DNA of 64,000 nt from an uncultured Bacteroidales bacterium. GTDB taxonomy: Bacteria; Bacteroidota; Bacteroidia; Bacteroidales; Bacteroidaceae. Every line of letters begins with the position of its first letter. The stretch's first letter is position 1. The notes beneath the pieces were generated by a model that searched no databases, had not been told where the DNA came from, and worked only from the letters and a program-made list of their open reading frames with translations. Location of the stretch: contig CACYHW010000003.1 of NCBI GenBank assembly GCA_902774335.1, forward strand, positions 186,001-250,000, in the 5' to 3' direction. The translations under genes and the position numbers were made by a program. Positions 9,005-18,962 of the stretch are shown here, piece after piece.

Positions 9005-9032
9005 TGTCTTAACAAATACGCGCGCGCACACG

Positions 9033-9731
9033 ATGGCAGGAAAACTCTATCTGGTACCCACTCCGGTGGGAAATCTTGAGGACATCACCTTGAGGGCTTT
9101 ACGCATTCTCAAGGAGGTGGACCTTATCCTGGCCGAGGACACCCGTACCAGTTCGGTCCTGCTCAACCACTACGACATTCACAAGCCGCTGCAGTCACAT
9201 CACAAGTTCAACGAGCACGAGACATCGGCCTTTATGGCAAGCCGCATACAGGCCGGACAGTCGGTTGCACTGATCAGTGACGCTGGCACGCCGGGCATAT
9301 CGGACCCGGGATTCATGCTGGTGCGTGAATGCGTTCAGCAGGGTATCGAAGTGGAGTGTCTGCCCGGTGCCACAGCATTTGTTCCGGCACTGATAAACTC
9401 CGGACTGCCTTGCGACAGATTCCTGTTCGAGGGATTCCTGCCGCAAAAGAAAGGCCGTCAAAGCCGCATCGCAGCTCTTAAGGATGAGCCCCGGACAATC
9501 ATATTCTATGAGTCGCCGTTCCGACTTGTCAAAGCGCTCGAGCAGTTCATAGAGGCTTACGGCCCGGAGCGTCAGGTGTGCGTATGCAGAGAGATATCAA
9601 AGATCCATGAGGAGAGCGTTCGCGGTACACTTGCCGATGTGCTGGCCCATTTCAAGGCTCATGAGCCCAAGGGCGAGATAGTGATTGTACTTGGCGGCGC
9701 GCCCAATAAAAAACACAAGGAGGAAGAATGA
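9033..9731 (+). CDS. rsmI: 16S rRNA (cytidine-1402-2'-O)-methyltransferase
   Basis: 232 residues; SAM-dependent tetrapyrrole-methylase fold. Visible motifs: LYLVPTPVGNLEDITLRAL at the N-terminus, LAEDTRTSSVLL, ISDAGTPGISDPG (the SAM-binding loop) and FYESPFRLVKAL. RsmI adds the 2'-O-methyl of C1402 in the ribosomal P site. The enterobacterial protein is about 285 residues and carries an extra C-terminal domain; this one ends soon after the methylase fold, as Bacteroidetes members commonly do. The stop overlaps the hflX start by 4 nt (ATGA), pointing to a two-gene operon. Confidence 0.93.
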   Translation: MAGKLYLVPTPVGNLEDITLRALRILKEVDLILAEDTRTSSVLLNHYDIHKPLQSHHKFNEHETSAFMASRIQAGQSVALISDAGTPGISDPGFMLVRECVQQGIEVECLPGATAFVPALINSGLPCDRFLFEGFLPQKKGRQSRIAALKDEPRTIIFYESPFRLVKALEQFIEAYGPERQVCVCREISKIHEESVRGTLADVLAHFKAHEPKGEIVIVLGGAPNKKHKEEE

Positions 9732-10987
9732 AGGAAGAGTTTCAAGTCATAACCGAGAAGAAGGCCGAAACCGCCATACTGGTGGGTATCATCACACAGG
9801 ATCAGGACGAGCGCAAGACAAACGAGTATCTTGACGAGCTTGAGTTCCTGGCCGATACCGCCGGAGTCCGTGTGATGCGCCGTTTCACGCAGAAGATACC
9901 CCAGGCACTTGCCGCCACCTACGTAGGTAAGGGTAAGCTGGAGGAGATGCGTGATTACATCAAGCGCATGGAGGATATGGAGAATGAGGTAGGTATGGCT
10001 ATCTTTGACGATGAACTCACAGCCAAGCAGATGTCGGCCATAGAGAGCGTCCTTGGAGTCAAGGTGCTTGACCGCACATCGCTTATACTGGATATATTCG
10101 CCATGCGTGCCCAGACAGCCCACGCCAAGACGCAGGTCGAGCTGGCACAGTACCGCTATCTGCTGCCCCGACTGCAGCGAATGTGGACTCACCTGGAGCG
10201 TCAGGGCGGTGGATCCGGCGCCGGCGGCGGTAAGGGTACGGTAGGTCTTCGCGGACCTGGTGAGACCCAGTTGGAGATGGACCGCCGTATCATCACCAAG
10301 CGTATAAGCTGGCTCAAGGAGCAACTGGCCGATATAGACCGCCAGAAATCCACCATGCGCAAGAACCGCGGCCGCCTTATCCGCGTTGCGCTGGTAGGAT
10401 ACACCAACGTAGGCAAATCCACCCTTATGAACCTGCTCTCCAAGAGCGATGTTTTTGCCGAGAACAAGCTCTTTGCCACCCTGGACACAACGGTGCGCAA
10501 GGTTGTTGTGGACAACCTGCCGTTCCTTCTTTCGGACACAGTAGGATTCATCCGCAAGCTGCCCACCGACCTTGTAGAGTCATTCAAATCCACTCTTGAT
10601 GAGGTCCGCGAGGCCGATCTGCTCATACACGTGGTTGATATATCACACCCCGACTTTGAGGACCAGATGAAGGTGGTTGACAAGACCCTGGCCGACCTGG
10701 GCGCCGGTGACAAACCCAAGATAGTGCTCTTTAATAAGACCGATGCCTACACCTGGGTGGAGAAAGAGGCCGATGACCTTACCCCCGCCACACGTGAGAA
10801 CATCACCATGGATGAGTTGCAACGCACCTGGATGGGACGTCTTAACGGCGAGTGCCTGTTTGTATCGGCACTCAAGAAAACCGGCATAGAGAATATGCGC
10901 AAGACGCTTTATGACCGCGTCAAGCAGCTTCATGTACAGAAATATCCGTACAATGATTTTCTCTACCCCGATCAAATTGAGAATTGA
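9728..10987 (+). CDS. hflX: GTPase HflX
   Basis: 419 residues. An N-terminal HflX-specific domain (about 1-190) with the glycine-rich GGGSGAGGGKG and GPGETQLE motif is followed by a G domain: G1 GYTNVGKST near residue 222, G3 DTVGFIRKLP, G4 NKTD, G5 SALKKTG. HflX binds the large ribosomal subunit and splits stalled ribosomes under stress. The last four codons and the stop (QIEN-stop) are contributed by the first heptamers of an ATTGAGA array that continues to 11013; the protein would otherwise be expected to end near FLYPD. Translationally coupled to rsmI. Confidence 0.95.
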   Translation: MKEEFQVITEKKAETAILVGIITQDQDERKTNEYLDELEFLADTAGVRVMRRFTQKIPQALAATYVGKGKLEEMRDYIKRMEDMENEVGMAIFDDELTAKQMSAIESVLGVKVLDRTSLILDIFAMRAQTAHAKTQVELAQYRYLLPRLQRMWTHLERQGGGSGAGGGKGTVGLRGPGETQLEMDRRIITKRISWLKEQLADIDRQKSTMRKNRGRLIRVALVGYTNVGKSTLMNLLSKSDVFAENKLFATLDTTVRKVVVDNLPFLLSDTVGFIRKLPTDLVESFKSTLDEVREADLLIHVVDISHPDFEDQMKVVDKTLADLGAGDKPKIVLFNKTDAYTWVEKEADDLTPATRENITMDELQRTWMGRLNGECLFVSALKKTGIENMRKTLYDRVKQLHVQKYPYNDFLYPDQIEN

Positions 10988-11013
10988 GAATTGAGAATTG
11001 AGAATTGAAAATT
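10976..11013 (+). repeat. ATTGAGA heptamer array overlapping the hflX stop
   Basis: About five tandem copies of ATTGAGA (the last variant ATTGAAA) run from the last codons of hflX into the gap before fum. No inverted partner is present here. The same heptamer occurs at 12758-12838, 15120-15143 and 56324-56399. Confidence 0.85.
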
Positions 11014-11032
11014 AAAACAACAAAATAAATTT

Positions 11033-12673
11033 ATGGCAAATTTCAAGTATGCGCCCATGTTCCAGCTGGGCAAGGATGAGACAGAGTACTATCTGCTCAC
11101 CAAGGATTACGTAAGCGTAAGCGAGTTTGAAGGCAAACCCATTCTGAAGGTTCAGAAGGAGGGTCTGACCAAGATGGCCAATGCCGCATTCCGTGACGTT
11201 AGTTTCCTGCTTCGCCGTTCACACAACGAGCAGGTTGCCAAGATACTGCGTGACCCCGAGGCATCAGACAACGATAAGTATGTAGCACTGACATTCCTGC
11301 GCAACGCCGAGGTATCGGCCAAGGGCAAACTCCCTCTGTGCCAGGATACCGGTACCGCAATCATCCACGGAGAAAAGGGCCAGCAGGTATGGACCGGCTA
11401 CTGTGATGAGGAGGCTCTGTCGGAGGGCGTATTCAAGACATACACCGAGGAGAACCTGCGTTACAGCCAGAACGCTCCCCTGGATATGTACAACGAGGTG
11501 AACACCAAGTGCAACCTGCCCGCCCAGATTGACATTGAGGCAACCGAGGGCATGGAGTACCGCTTCCTGATGGTTACCAAGGGCGGCGGATCAGCCAACA
11601 AGACATATCTGTATCAGGAGACCAAGGCCCGTATCCAGAACCCCGGCACACTGATTCCCTTCCTGGTTGAGAAGATGAAGAGCCTGGGTACTGCAGCCTG
11701 CCCTCCCTACCACATCGCATTCGTAATCGGCGGTACCAGTGCCGAGAAGAACCTTCTCACTGTCAAGCTGGCATCAACCCACTACTACGACTCACTGCCC
11801 ACCACAGGCGATGAGACCGGCCGCGCATTCCGTGACGTTGAGCTTGAGAAGCAACTCCTGCAGGAGGCTTACAAGATCGGTCTGGGTGCCCAGTTCGGCG
11901 GTAAGTATATGGCACACGATGTACGCGTTATCCGTCTGCCGCGCCACGGCGCAAGCTGCCCCATAGGTCTGGGTGTAAGCTGCAGTGCCGACCGTAACAT
12001 CAAGGCCAAGATCAACAAGGACGGTATCTGGATTGAGAAGATGGACGACAAACCATACGAGCTCATTCCCGAGGAGCTCCGTCAGGCCGGCGAGGGCGAT
12101 GCTGTAAAGGTTGACCTGAACCGTCCCATGGCCGAGGTCTGCAAGCAGCTCTCACAGTACCCCGTCAGCACACGTCTGAGCCTTAACGGCACCATCATAG
12201 TAGGTCGTGACATAGCCCACGCCAAGATCAAGGCACGCCTTGACGCCGGTGAGCCTATGCCCCAGTACCTCAAGGAGCACCCCATCTACTACGCAGGTCC
12301 CGCCAAGACACCTGCCGGTATGGCTTGCGGTTCAATGGGTCCCACCACTGCAGGACGTATGGATCCCTATGTAGATGAGTTCCAGGATAACGGTGGTTCA
12401 ATGATTATGCTGGCCAAGGGTAACCGCTCACAGGCCGTTACCGATGCCTGCAAGAAGCACGGCGGATTCTACCTGGGTTCAATCGGCGGTCCCGCTGCCA
12501 TCCTGGCTCAGAACAACATCAAGTCAATCGAGTGCGTTGAGTACCCCGAGCTTGGCATGGAGGCCATCTGGAAGATTGAAGTTGAGGACTTCCCGGCATT
12601 CATCCTGGTAGACGACAAGGGTAACGACTTTTTCAAGCAGTTAAAGCCCTGCACAGGATGTAAAATACTTTAA
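11033..12673 (+). CDS. fum: Class I fumarate hydratase
   Basis: 546 residues, the length of the single-chain, oxygen-sensitive [4Fe-4S] fumarase (FumA/FumB type) that interconverts fumarate and malate. Motifs: [11 protein letters not shown] with the first cluster cysteine, [30 protein letters not shown], and a C-terminal domain with [19 protein letters not shown] and [13 protein letters not shown]. In Bacteroidales this enzyme runs in the reductive direction, feeding fumarate reductase for succinate production (known of the group, not shown here). Codon usage looks strongly biased, as expected for an abundant metabolic enzyme. It follows hflX after 45 nt that are largely heptamer repeat. Confidence 0.95.
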   Translation: MANFKYAPMFQLGKDETEYYLLTKDYVSVSEFEGKPILKVQKEGLTKMANAAFRDVSFLLRRSHNEQVAKILRDPEASDNDKYVALTFLRNAEVSAKGKLPLCQDTGTAIIHGEKGQQVWTGYCDEEALSEGVFKTYTEENLRYSQNAPLDMYNEVNTKCNLPAQIDIEATEGMEYRFLMVTKGGGSANKTYLYQETKARIQNPGTLIPFLVEKMKSLGTAACPPYHIAFVIGGTSAEKNLLTVKLASTHYYDSLPTTGDETGRAFRDVELEKQLLQEAYKIGLGAQFGGKYMAHDVRVIRLPRHGASCPIGLGVSCSADRNIKAKINKDGIWIEKMDDKPYELIPEELRQAGEGDAVKVDLNRPMAEVCKQLSQYPVSTRLSLNGTIIVGRDIAHAKIKARLDAGEPMPQYLKEHPIYYAGPAKTPAGMACGSMGPTTAGRMDPYVDEFQDNGGSMIMLAKGNRSQAVTDACKKHGGFYLGSIGGPAAILAQNNIKSIECVEYPELGMEAIWKIEVEDFPAFILVDDKGNDFFKQLKPCTGCKIL

Positions 12674-12840
12674 TTGAGAATTTTTGGAACAGTGAGAGTA
12701 GAGTCAAGCTCGCTTGAACTCTACCGAGTCGAGACAAAAATCATGAAACGAAGTTTCATAATTGAGAATTGGCCATGCGGTGCGTATTACGCAGGTTCTG
12801 CGTATTAATTCTCAATTCTAAATTCTCAATTCTCAATTAG
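12674..12840. repeat. Intergenic hairpin cluster with ATTGAGA/TCTCAAT inverted arrays
   Basis: The gap between fum and holB holds no gene. In order: one ATTGAGA unit (12673-12680); an imperfect hairpin with stem GTAGAGTcAAGC / GCTTGaACTCTAC (about 12698-12723); a perfect 7-bp hairpin ATGAAAC-gaa-GTTTCAT (12743-12759); a plus-orientation heptamer stretch (about 12760-12770); a core beginning GGCCATGCGGTGCGT with TGCGTATTA twice (12771-12807); and inverted heptamers (12807-12838). The core is shared with 56352-56368. Confidence 0.7.
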
Positions 12841-12852
12841 GAACCAAGTTAT

Positions 12853-13989
12853 ATGTACTTTAAGGATATCATAGGACAGCAGGAGGTGATAGAGCGGCTG
12901 GTAAAGGACGCTCAGGCCGGGACTGTGCCCCATGCACTGCTGTTCTGTGGTCCTGAAGGAGTAGGCAAACTGCAGACGGCAATAGCGTTCAGCCGCTATC
13001 TGCTATGCAGGGATAAAGGTTCCGCTGCGGAATCATGCGGCAAGTGCCCGGCATGCGTCAAGATGGACAAGCTGGTCCACCCTGACCTGCATTTTGTTTT
13101 CCCCGTGATAAACAAGAGCAAGAGCACAGGCAGGTCCACCGTATCGGACGACGAGATATCCACCTGGCGTGAAACGGTTCTTGAGCAACAGTATTTCGGC
13201 TTTGAGGATTGGCTGGCCGCCATTGACGCCGACAACAAGCAGGCACGCATATTCGTGACCGAGAGCGAGTCCATACTGGGCAAGCTGTCGCTCAAATCGG
13301 TCGAGGGCGGATATAAGGTGATGATTATCTGGCATGCCGAGAAGATGAACGCCGAGTGCGCCAACTCCCTGCTCAAACTGCTCGAGGAGCCGCCCGCCGG
13401 AACGGTGTTCATCCTTACCACCGACACTCCGGAGCTTATGCTCGAAACCATACTGAGCCGTACGCAGCGCATAGACTTCAAGCGTATCCCGGCGGAACTG
13501 ATTGAGCAAAAACTCACAGGACCGGGTTACCTGCTGGACAGCGACACCGCAGCCAAGATAGCTCACCTGAGCGGAGGCAGCTGGCTCAAGGCCATGAACG
13601 CCCTGCGCGTGAACGCCGAGAGCGACGAGTTCCTGGAGTACTTCATGCAGCTGATGCGCCTCTCCTACGGCCGTCGCCTCAAGGATCTCAAGATATGGTC
13701 CGACAATGTGGCCGGCGGCGGACGAGAATGGCAGAAGCGTTTTCTGGCATACTGCCAGCGCATGATACGCGAGAACTTTATCTGCAACTTCCACAACCCC
13801 GAGCTCAACTATATGACTGAGCAGGAGCGGCAGTTCTCTGTAAGGTTCGCCCCGTATGTAAACGAGAACAATATCATCGGACTGACCGAGGTTCTGTCCG
13901 ATGCCCAGAGAGATATAGAACAGAACGTTAATTCCAAGATGGTTTTCTTTGACCTGTCACTCAAAACCATCATGCTTATGAAGCAATAA
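12853..13989 (+). CDS. holB: DNA polymerase III delta-prime subunit
   Basis: 378 residues of clamp-loader AAA+ ATPase. N-terminal FKDIIGQQEVIERL, Walker A-like GPEGVGK, a zinc-binding segment (CGKCPACVKMDKLVHPD) and the sensor region LLKLLEEPPAGTVFILTT. The SRC motif has become SRTQ (ILSRTQRI). Delta-prime is the stator of the clamp loader and opens the beta clamp together with delta and tau/gamma. ricT follows 14 nt downstream, and the holB-ricT pairing is a known genomic association. Secure at family level. Confidence 0.92.
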   Translation: MYFKDIIGQQEVIERLVKDAQAGTVPHALLFCGPEGVGKLQTAIAFSRYLLCRDKGSAAESCGKCPACVKMDKLVHPDLHFVFPVINKSKSTGRSTVSDDEISTWRETVLEQQYFGFEDWLAAIDADNKQARIFVTESESILGKLSLKSVEGGYKVMIIWHAEKMNAECANSLLKLLEEPPAGTVFILTTDTPELMLETILSRTQRIDFKRIPAELIEQKLTGPGYLLDSDTAAKIAHLSGGSWLKAMNALRVNAESDEFLEYFMQLMRLSYGRRLKDLKIWSDNVAGGGREWQKRFLAYCQRMIRENFICNFHNPELNYMTEQERQFSVRFAPYVNENNIIGLTEVLSDAQRDIEQNVNSKMVFFDLSLKTIMLMKQ

Positions 13990-14003
13990 CACCATAAAGG
14001 ACA

Positions 14004-15131
14004 ATGGATCAGGATTTCATACTCAATAACGGCAGCGGTGGTATCTGCTGCAAAGGGTGCGGCCGAAGCATGGGCCAGCTTCACTCGTTCGACTACCTGG
14101 CAGGTGTGCCCGGAGCCGAGGAGGGAGACTATGTAGAGGTCCAGTTCAAGAACACCCGCAAAGGATTCTTTATCAACTCCAACAACATTCCCCTGGAAAA
14201 GGGCGACATTGTGGCTGTTGAATCCAATCCCGGACATGACATAGGCACGGTTACCATGACCGGCCGTCTGGTCCAGCTGCAGATGAAAAAGGCCAACCTG
14301 CGTCCCGACATAGAGATCAAGCGCGTCTACCGCAAGGCACGTGAGGTGGATATGGAGAAGTACGCCGAGGCCAAGGCCCGCGAGCATGACACCATGATCC
14401 GCTCCCGCCAGATCGCCAAGGACCTGGGCCTGGAGATGAAGATCGGTGACGTGGAGTATCAGGGCGACGGACTCAAGGCCATCTTCTACTACATAGCCGA
14501 CGGCCGTGTGGACTTCCGCCAGCTCATCAAGGTGTTGGCCGATGCGTTCCACGTTCGTATTGAGATGAAGCAGATCGGTGCCCGTCAGGAGGCAGGTCGA
14601 ATTGGAGGTATCGGTCCCTGCGGCCGCGAGCTCTGTTGCACCACCTGGATGACCAGCTTTGTATCAGTATCCACCGGCGCAGCACGTTTCCAGGACCTCT
14701 CCATGAACCCGCAGAAGCTGGCAGGACAATGCGCCAAGCTCAAGTGCTGCCTGAACTACGAGGTGGATGCCTACGTGGAGGCTCAGAAGAAGTTCCCGTC
14801 GCGCGACATTCCTCTGGAGACCAAGGACAGCACATACTACTACTTCAAAGCCGATATCCTTAACGGCCAGATATCATACTCTACCGATAAGGTGTTTGCG
14901 GCTAATGTGGAGACTATCACTCCTGCTCGCGCCCTTGAGATTATCTCTATGAACCGCAAGGGACAGAAGCCTCTCAGCCTGGATGAGAACGCAGTTCATA
15001 CCGATTCACGTATAGAGAACGATATCCTTACCGACGGTGACCTGTCACGCTTTGACAAAAAGAAAAAGAAGAAAAAGCACCACAAGGGCGGCCGCAGGCC
15101 TGACGGCCCGAAGCCTCAAATTGAGAATTGA
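14004..15131 (+). CDS. ricT: PSP1/RicT (YaaT) family protein
   Basis: 375 residues. Cysteine motifs typical of RicT: CCKGCGR at residues 15-21, GPCGRELCCTTWM, and GQCAKLKCCLNYE; in Bacillus RicT (YaaT) takes part in an Fe-S-containing complex that affects RNA processing. The Bacteroidetes role is not established. The C-terminus is a lysine-rich low-complexity tail (KKKKKKHHKGG) ending KPQIEN; the last codons come from an ATTGAGA heptamer array, as in hflX. It follows holB closely, so the two are probably cotranscribed, and it meets rodA tail to tail 10 bp downstream. Confidence 0.88.
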   Translation: MDQDFILNNGSGGICCKGCGRSMGQLHSFDYLAGVPGAEEGDYVEVQFKNTRKGFFINSNNIPLEKGDIVAVESNPGHDIGTVTMTGRLVQLQMKKANLRPDIEIKRVYRKAREVDMEKYAEAKAREHDTMIRSRQIAKDLGLEMKIGDVEYQGDGLKAIFYYIADGRVDFRQLIKVLADAFHVRIEMKQIGARQEAGRIGGIGPCGRELCCTTWMTSFVSVSTGAARFQDLSMNPQKLAGQCAKLKCCLNYEVDAYVEAQKKFPSRDIPLETKDSTYYYFKADILNGQISYSTDKVFAANVETITPARALEIISMNRKGQKPLSLDENAVHTDSRIENDILTDGDLSRFDKKKKKKKHHKGGRRPDGPKPQIEN

Positions 15132-15143
15132 AAATTGAGAATT
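15120..15143 (+). repeat. ATTGAGA heptamer array at the ricT/rodA convergent junction
   Basis: Three heptamers (ATTGAGA, ATTGAAA, ATTGAGA) plus ATT supply the last codons of ricT (IEN-stop) and reach the rodA stop codon (15142-15144). Confidence 0.8.
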
Positions 15144-16599
15144 AATAAGAGGTGGTGCGCTCGCAGTCGATGCGCAGGAATACAGAGAGCAGTATGGTGA
15201 ATCCCCAGAGCGAGGAGCCTCCGTAGCTGAAGAAGGGCAGCGGGATACCGATAACGGGCGTTATGCCCAGCACCATACCTATATTTATAAATAGGTGGAA
15301 GAACAGTATGCACACCACCGAGTATCCGTATACCCGCCCGAATACAGAGGACTGCCTCTCGGACAGGAAGATAAGCCTGATCAGAAGCGCCAGATAGAGC
15401 AGCAGCACAAAGGCGGATCCCTTGAATCCCTGCTCCTCACCTACGGTACAGAATATAAAGTCGGTATCCTGCTCAGGAACATACTTGAGCTTGGTCTGTG
15501 TTCCCTTCATGAAGCCCTTGCCGGTCAGGCCGCCCGAGCCTATGGCAATGAGCGACTGGTTCACGTTGTAGCCGGCTCCCTTGGGATCGTCCTCCAGACC
15601 CAGAATGACGTTGATACGTGTGCGCTGGTGCGGCTTGAGAATCTCGTTGAAGGCATAGTCGACCGAGAACAGGTATCCCACCGAACAGACGGCGAACAGA
15701 GCCACGAGCATATATCGGCGCACCATATCCTTGACTGCACGGAACACAATGAAAACCGATGTTGCGCCTATGAGCACTGCCTGCAGCCATGTAACCTTGA
15801 AGGGTATGATGGAGAGCGATACCGAGAGACCTATCAGCATTCCGCCAAGGCCCATGCCCAGCACTACCAGGGAGAACCTGCGGTCATGCGACATCATCCA
15901 TATCATGATTGCCTCCAGTATCTGTATGATGGTAAGCACAAGCCATGTGCCCACATGGAAGGGCTGGTCACCGAAGTTGAGCGGGCTGAACTTGATCTCC
16001 AGTATAAAGAAGAGTATGGCGCAGAATCCCACCAACAGCACGCTGCCTGTCATACCCTCACGGTAAAGCACAAGCAGGAACGCCATATAAACCAATGCCG
16101 ATCCTGTCTCGTTCTGGCCCACAATGAGTACCATGGGAACAAAGAAGATGGCGCAGGCCTTGAGGACGTCGCTCAGTGATGAAGGGCTGAAATCATACCG
16201 ATCCACATACTTGGCAAGCGCCAACGCCGTGGCAAACTTGGCGAACTCGGCAGGTTGCAGGCTTACCGGACCCAGATGCAGCCACGATCGGGAGCCCTTG
16301 GTGTCGGTAGCCACAAAGATGGTCACTATTAGCAGCAACAGCAGGACTATATAGATTATGTAGGCGTACGAGTTATAGAATGTCTGGGTAACCAGCATAA
16401 CCACCGCACCCAGTGCTAAGGCGCAGAGTATCCATACCAGCTGCTTGCCGGGACGTGTGGCAAACGAGAAAAGGTCGGGGTTCTCCACAGCGACACTGGC
16501 GCCGCAAATGCTGAACCATCCGCACACCATGATAGCTATCACGAACAGTATGGTGAGCCAGTCTAACCTGCCTACTATGTCAACGTTCCTCCTCTCCAT
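15142..16599 (-). CDS. rodA: Peptidoglycan glycosyltransferase RodA
   Basis: 485 residues, SEDS family, about ten membrane segments, with LQPAEFAKF and the SEDS-typical FCTVGEEQGF and GIPLPFFSYGGSS near the C-terminus. RodA polymerises lipid II glycan strands during elongation together with class B PBP2. Longer than E. coli RodA (370) because of extended hydrophobic and loop stretches in the middle, usual for Bacteroidetes. Its start overlaps the end of the pbp2 gene by 20 bp. It is the last gene of purH-mreB-mreC-mreD-mrdA-rodA. Confidence 0.95.
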   Translation of the reverse strand: MERRNVDIVGRLDWLTILFVIAIMVCGWFSICGASVAVENPDLFSFATRPGKQLVWILCALALGAVVMLVTQTFYNSYAYIIYIVLLLLLIVTIFVATDTKGSRSWLHLGPVSLQPAEFAKFATALALAKYVDRYDFSPSSLSDVLKACAIFFVPMVLIVGQNETGSALVYMAFLLVLYREGMTGSVLLVGFCAILFFILEIKFSPLNFGDQPFHVGTWLVLTIIQILEAIMIWMMSHDRRFSLVVLGMGLGGMLIGLSVSLSIIPFKVTWLQAVLIGATSVFIVFRAVKDMVRRYMLVALFAVCSVGYLFSVDYAFNEILKPHQRTRINVILGLEDDPKGAGYNVNQSLIAIGSGGLTGKGFMKGTQTKLKYVPEQDTDFIFCTVGEEQGFKGSAFVLLLYLALLIRLIFLSERQSSVFGRVYGYSVVCILFFHLFINIGMVLGITPVIGIPLPFFSYGGSSLWGFTILLSVFLRIDCERTTSY

Positions 16600-18427
16600 A
16601 ATCTATCACACGGTTTGAGTAGTCCTCAACTTTACGCAAGCTGGCTTCGGACAGGCCTCCGTTAATGTACTGTTCCATCATAAGGGCGCCGATGGGCACG
16701 CCGTATACGGCACCGAATCCACCGTTCTCCACATAGACCGCAATGGCTATCTGCGGATCGTCCATGGGAGCGAATCCCATGAACACGGAGTGGTCGTTGC
16801 CGCGGTTCTGAGCCGTTCCAGTCTTGCCGCACACCAGATAGTCACGGGTGTTGGCCGAGCGGCATGTACCATCAATGACCGACTGGCGCATACCCTGAAC
16901 CACAATCTCGTAGTTCTCCTTGTCCACATCCACATAGTGACGGGTGATATAGGCCGAATCCGGCGCCTCCACACCATCCACGGACCTTACCACATGGGGC
17001 GTGATATAATAGCCGCGGTTGGCAATGGTAGCTCCCAGATTGGCTATCTGGAGCGGGGTAAGCGTAACCTCACCCTGACCGATGGCATTGCTTATGGTTG
17101 TCAGGCCGTTCCATGAACGGTTGTAGTGGCGGTCGTAGTAGTCCGAGTTGGGAATCATTCCGCGCGCCTCGCCAGGCAGATCCACACCCAGGGTGTAGCC
17201 GAATCCCATGTCCACCATGTAATCCTTCCATACGGTAAGGGCCTTTTGAGGTGTACCGTACTTGCTGGCGCCAATCATGTAGTAGTAACCCCAGCAGAAA
17301 TAGCCGTTACATGAGGTGGCAATGGCAAAGTTGAGCGACAGGGGTGACGAGTGTGCATGGCAGCCTACCTTGAGTCCGCGGAACACGAAACCGCCGTTAC
17401 ACGGATACTGGGTATGGGTATCGATTATACCCTCCTGAAGGAAGGTAAGAGCCTGCGATGTCTTGAAGGTTGAACCCGGAGGATATGTTCCCTGTATGGG
17501 ACGGTTCAGCAGAGGCTTGTCAGGTCTTGCCGCAAGCTCCTGGTAATGTTCGCCGCGGTGACGGCCCGACAGTTCCGAAGGATTGAATGTGGGAGACGAT
17601 ACCATGCAGAGTATTTCGCCCGTCTTGGGTTCGATGGCCACGATGCTGCCTATCTTGTGCTGCATGAGCTTCTCACCCAACATCTGAAGTTCAATGTCAA
17701 GACCCAGGTTCAGGTTGTGTCCGGGAATGGCGGCCTTGTCAAACTCGCCGTCATAGTAGCTGCCCTGAATACGTCCGTAGGCATCCTTGAGCAGTATCTC
17801 GGTTCCCTTCTCACCGCGGAGCCAGGACTCATAGTATTTCTCCACACCCTGTTTGCCTATCACGTCGCCCTGAGTGTACCAGCTGTCGTTTTCTATCTCG
17901 CTCCTGGAAACCTCGCCCAGGTCACCCAACAGATGGGCGGCAGCCTCATAGCTGTACTTGCGCTGCTGACGCTGCGTTATACTGAATCCGTTAAAGCGGA
18001 ACAGGTTCTCCCTCAGGTCCGATACCTCACTCACCGAAAGCTGAGCCATGAATATCTGCTCTGTATAAGGAGAGTAACCCGGGTTCTTGCCCAGGTTGCG
18101 TATATCGGCCATACGGCTTTCAAAAAAATCCCTGGTTATTCCGAGCGAGCGGCACAGGCCAAGGGTATCCAGACCCTTGATGTTGCGCATCACCACCATC
18201 ACGTCGAACGACGGCTGATTGCTCACAATCATGCGTCCCTTGCGGTCGTAGATCACTCCGCGTGTGGGATATACGGTACGGTAGTAAAGTGCGTTGTTAT
18301 CGGCCGAATTACGGTAACGCGTATCGAGTATCTGGATTTGGAACAGGCGTATTATGTAAATCAGCACCACGGAGATGACCATTATGCCGATAATATACTT
18401 CCTGTTGTCAAACCTGTGACTCTTCAC
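16580..18427 (-). CDS. mrdA: Penicillin-binding protein 2 (class B transpeptidase)
   Basis: 615 residues. One N-terminal membrane anchor (GIMVISVVLIYIIRLFQI), a dimerisation domain with RGVIYDRKGRMIVSN, then the transpeptidase domain: SxxK motif in YPPGSTFK (about residue 315), SxN in TSCNGYF, KTG in VCGKTGTAQN (about 535). It cross-links peptidoglycan in the side wall as partner of RodA, and the 20-bp gene overlap supports coupled synthesis of the pair. Separated from mreD by only 7 nt. Confidence 0.95.
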   Translation of the reverse strand: MKSHRFDNRKYIIGIMVISVVLIYIIRLFQIQILDTRYRNSADNNALYYRTVYPTRGVIYDRKGRMIVSNQPSFDVMVVMRNIKGLDTLGLCRSLGITRDFFESRMADIRNLGKNPGYSPYTEQIFMAQLSVSEVSDLRENLFRFNGFSITQRQQRKYSYEAAAHLLGDLGEVSRSEIENDSWYTQGDVIGKQGVEKYYESWLRGEKGTEILLKDAYGRIQGSYYDGEFDKAAIPGHNLNLGLDIELQMLGEKLMQHKIGSIVAIEPKTGEILCMVSSPTFNPSELSGRHRGEHYQELAARPDKPLLNRPIQGTYPPGSTFKTSQALTFLQEGIIDTHTQYPCNGGFVFRGLKVGCHAHSSPLSLNFAIATSCNGYFCWGYYYMIGASKYGTPQKALTVWKDYMVDMGFGYTLGVDLPGEARGMIPNSDYYDRHYNRSWNGLTTISNAIGQGEVTLTPLQIANLGATIANRGYYITPHVVRSVDGVEAPDSAYITRHYVDVDKENYEIVVQGMRQSVIDGTCRSANTRDYLVCGKTGTAQNRGNDHSVFMGFAPMDDPQIAIAVYVENGGFGAVYGVPIGALMMEQYINGGLSEASLRKVEDYSNRVIDYGEEER

Positions 18428-18434
18428 CGCGTCA

Positions 18435-18953
18435 TCAATGTTTGAAGCCGGAACTAGCCGAGACGGACTCCATCACGAGCATAAAGATGAATGTAAGCAG
18501 AGCGCTGAAAATGATCTTGAGCACCAGGACCGACCAGTCGCACAACGGGATGCTGCGCAGGATGAAATAGGCGGTATGGTGCAGGGATACCAGAAGAAGC
18601 GCGTAACCGGCAAACTGACGACCGCCCATGGTCAATGAGCTGGGAACTACGGTCTCATGTCTGTCAAACTGGACAAAAAGCTTGAGCAGTCCCGGCTGGA
18701 ACATGGCCAGAAGCAGAGACGACGCTGCATTGAGACCTGGAGTACCAGAGAAAATGTCTATAGTCAGTCCCAGGAAGAAGGACCATAGCAGCACGCTCAC
18801 GCGGCTCATGGAACTGTCAAAACGCACAATCATCCAGATATATAACAGCGGGGTGACGTAGCCGAACAATGCTATCCTGTTCAGGAACAAGACCTGTAAC
18901 AGAGACAGTACCACCAGCGTACCCAGTCTGCGCATGAAAGAAACACCTTCCAT
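18435..18953 (-). CDS. mreD: Rod shape-determining protein MreD
   Basis: 172 residues with about five membrane segments. Sequence conservation in MreD is low; the call rests on size, hydrophobicity (LVVLSLLQVLFLNRIALFG, SFFLGLTIDIFSGTPGLNAA) and position between mreC and mrdA. MreD connects MreC and the RodA-PBP2 machine in the inner membrane. The start may be the first ATG or the internal one six codons later (MRRLG). Confidence 0.88.
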   Translation of the reverse strand: MEGVSFMRRLGTLVVLSLLQVLFLNRIALFGYVTPLLYIWMIVRFDSSMSRVSVLLWSFFLGLTIDIFSGTPGLNAASSLLLAMFQPGLLKLFVQFDRHETVVPSSLTMGGRQFAGYALLLVSLHHTAYFILRSIPLCDWSVLVLKIIFSALLTFIFMLVMESVSASSGFKH

Positions 18954-18962
18954 ATAGTATTA

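Noticed and set aside
10976..11013. CRISPR-like array
   Set aside because: The repeats are 7-bp tandem units without spacers; no cas genes nearby.
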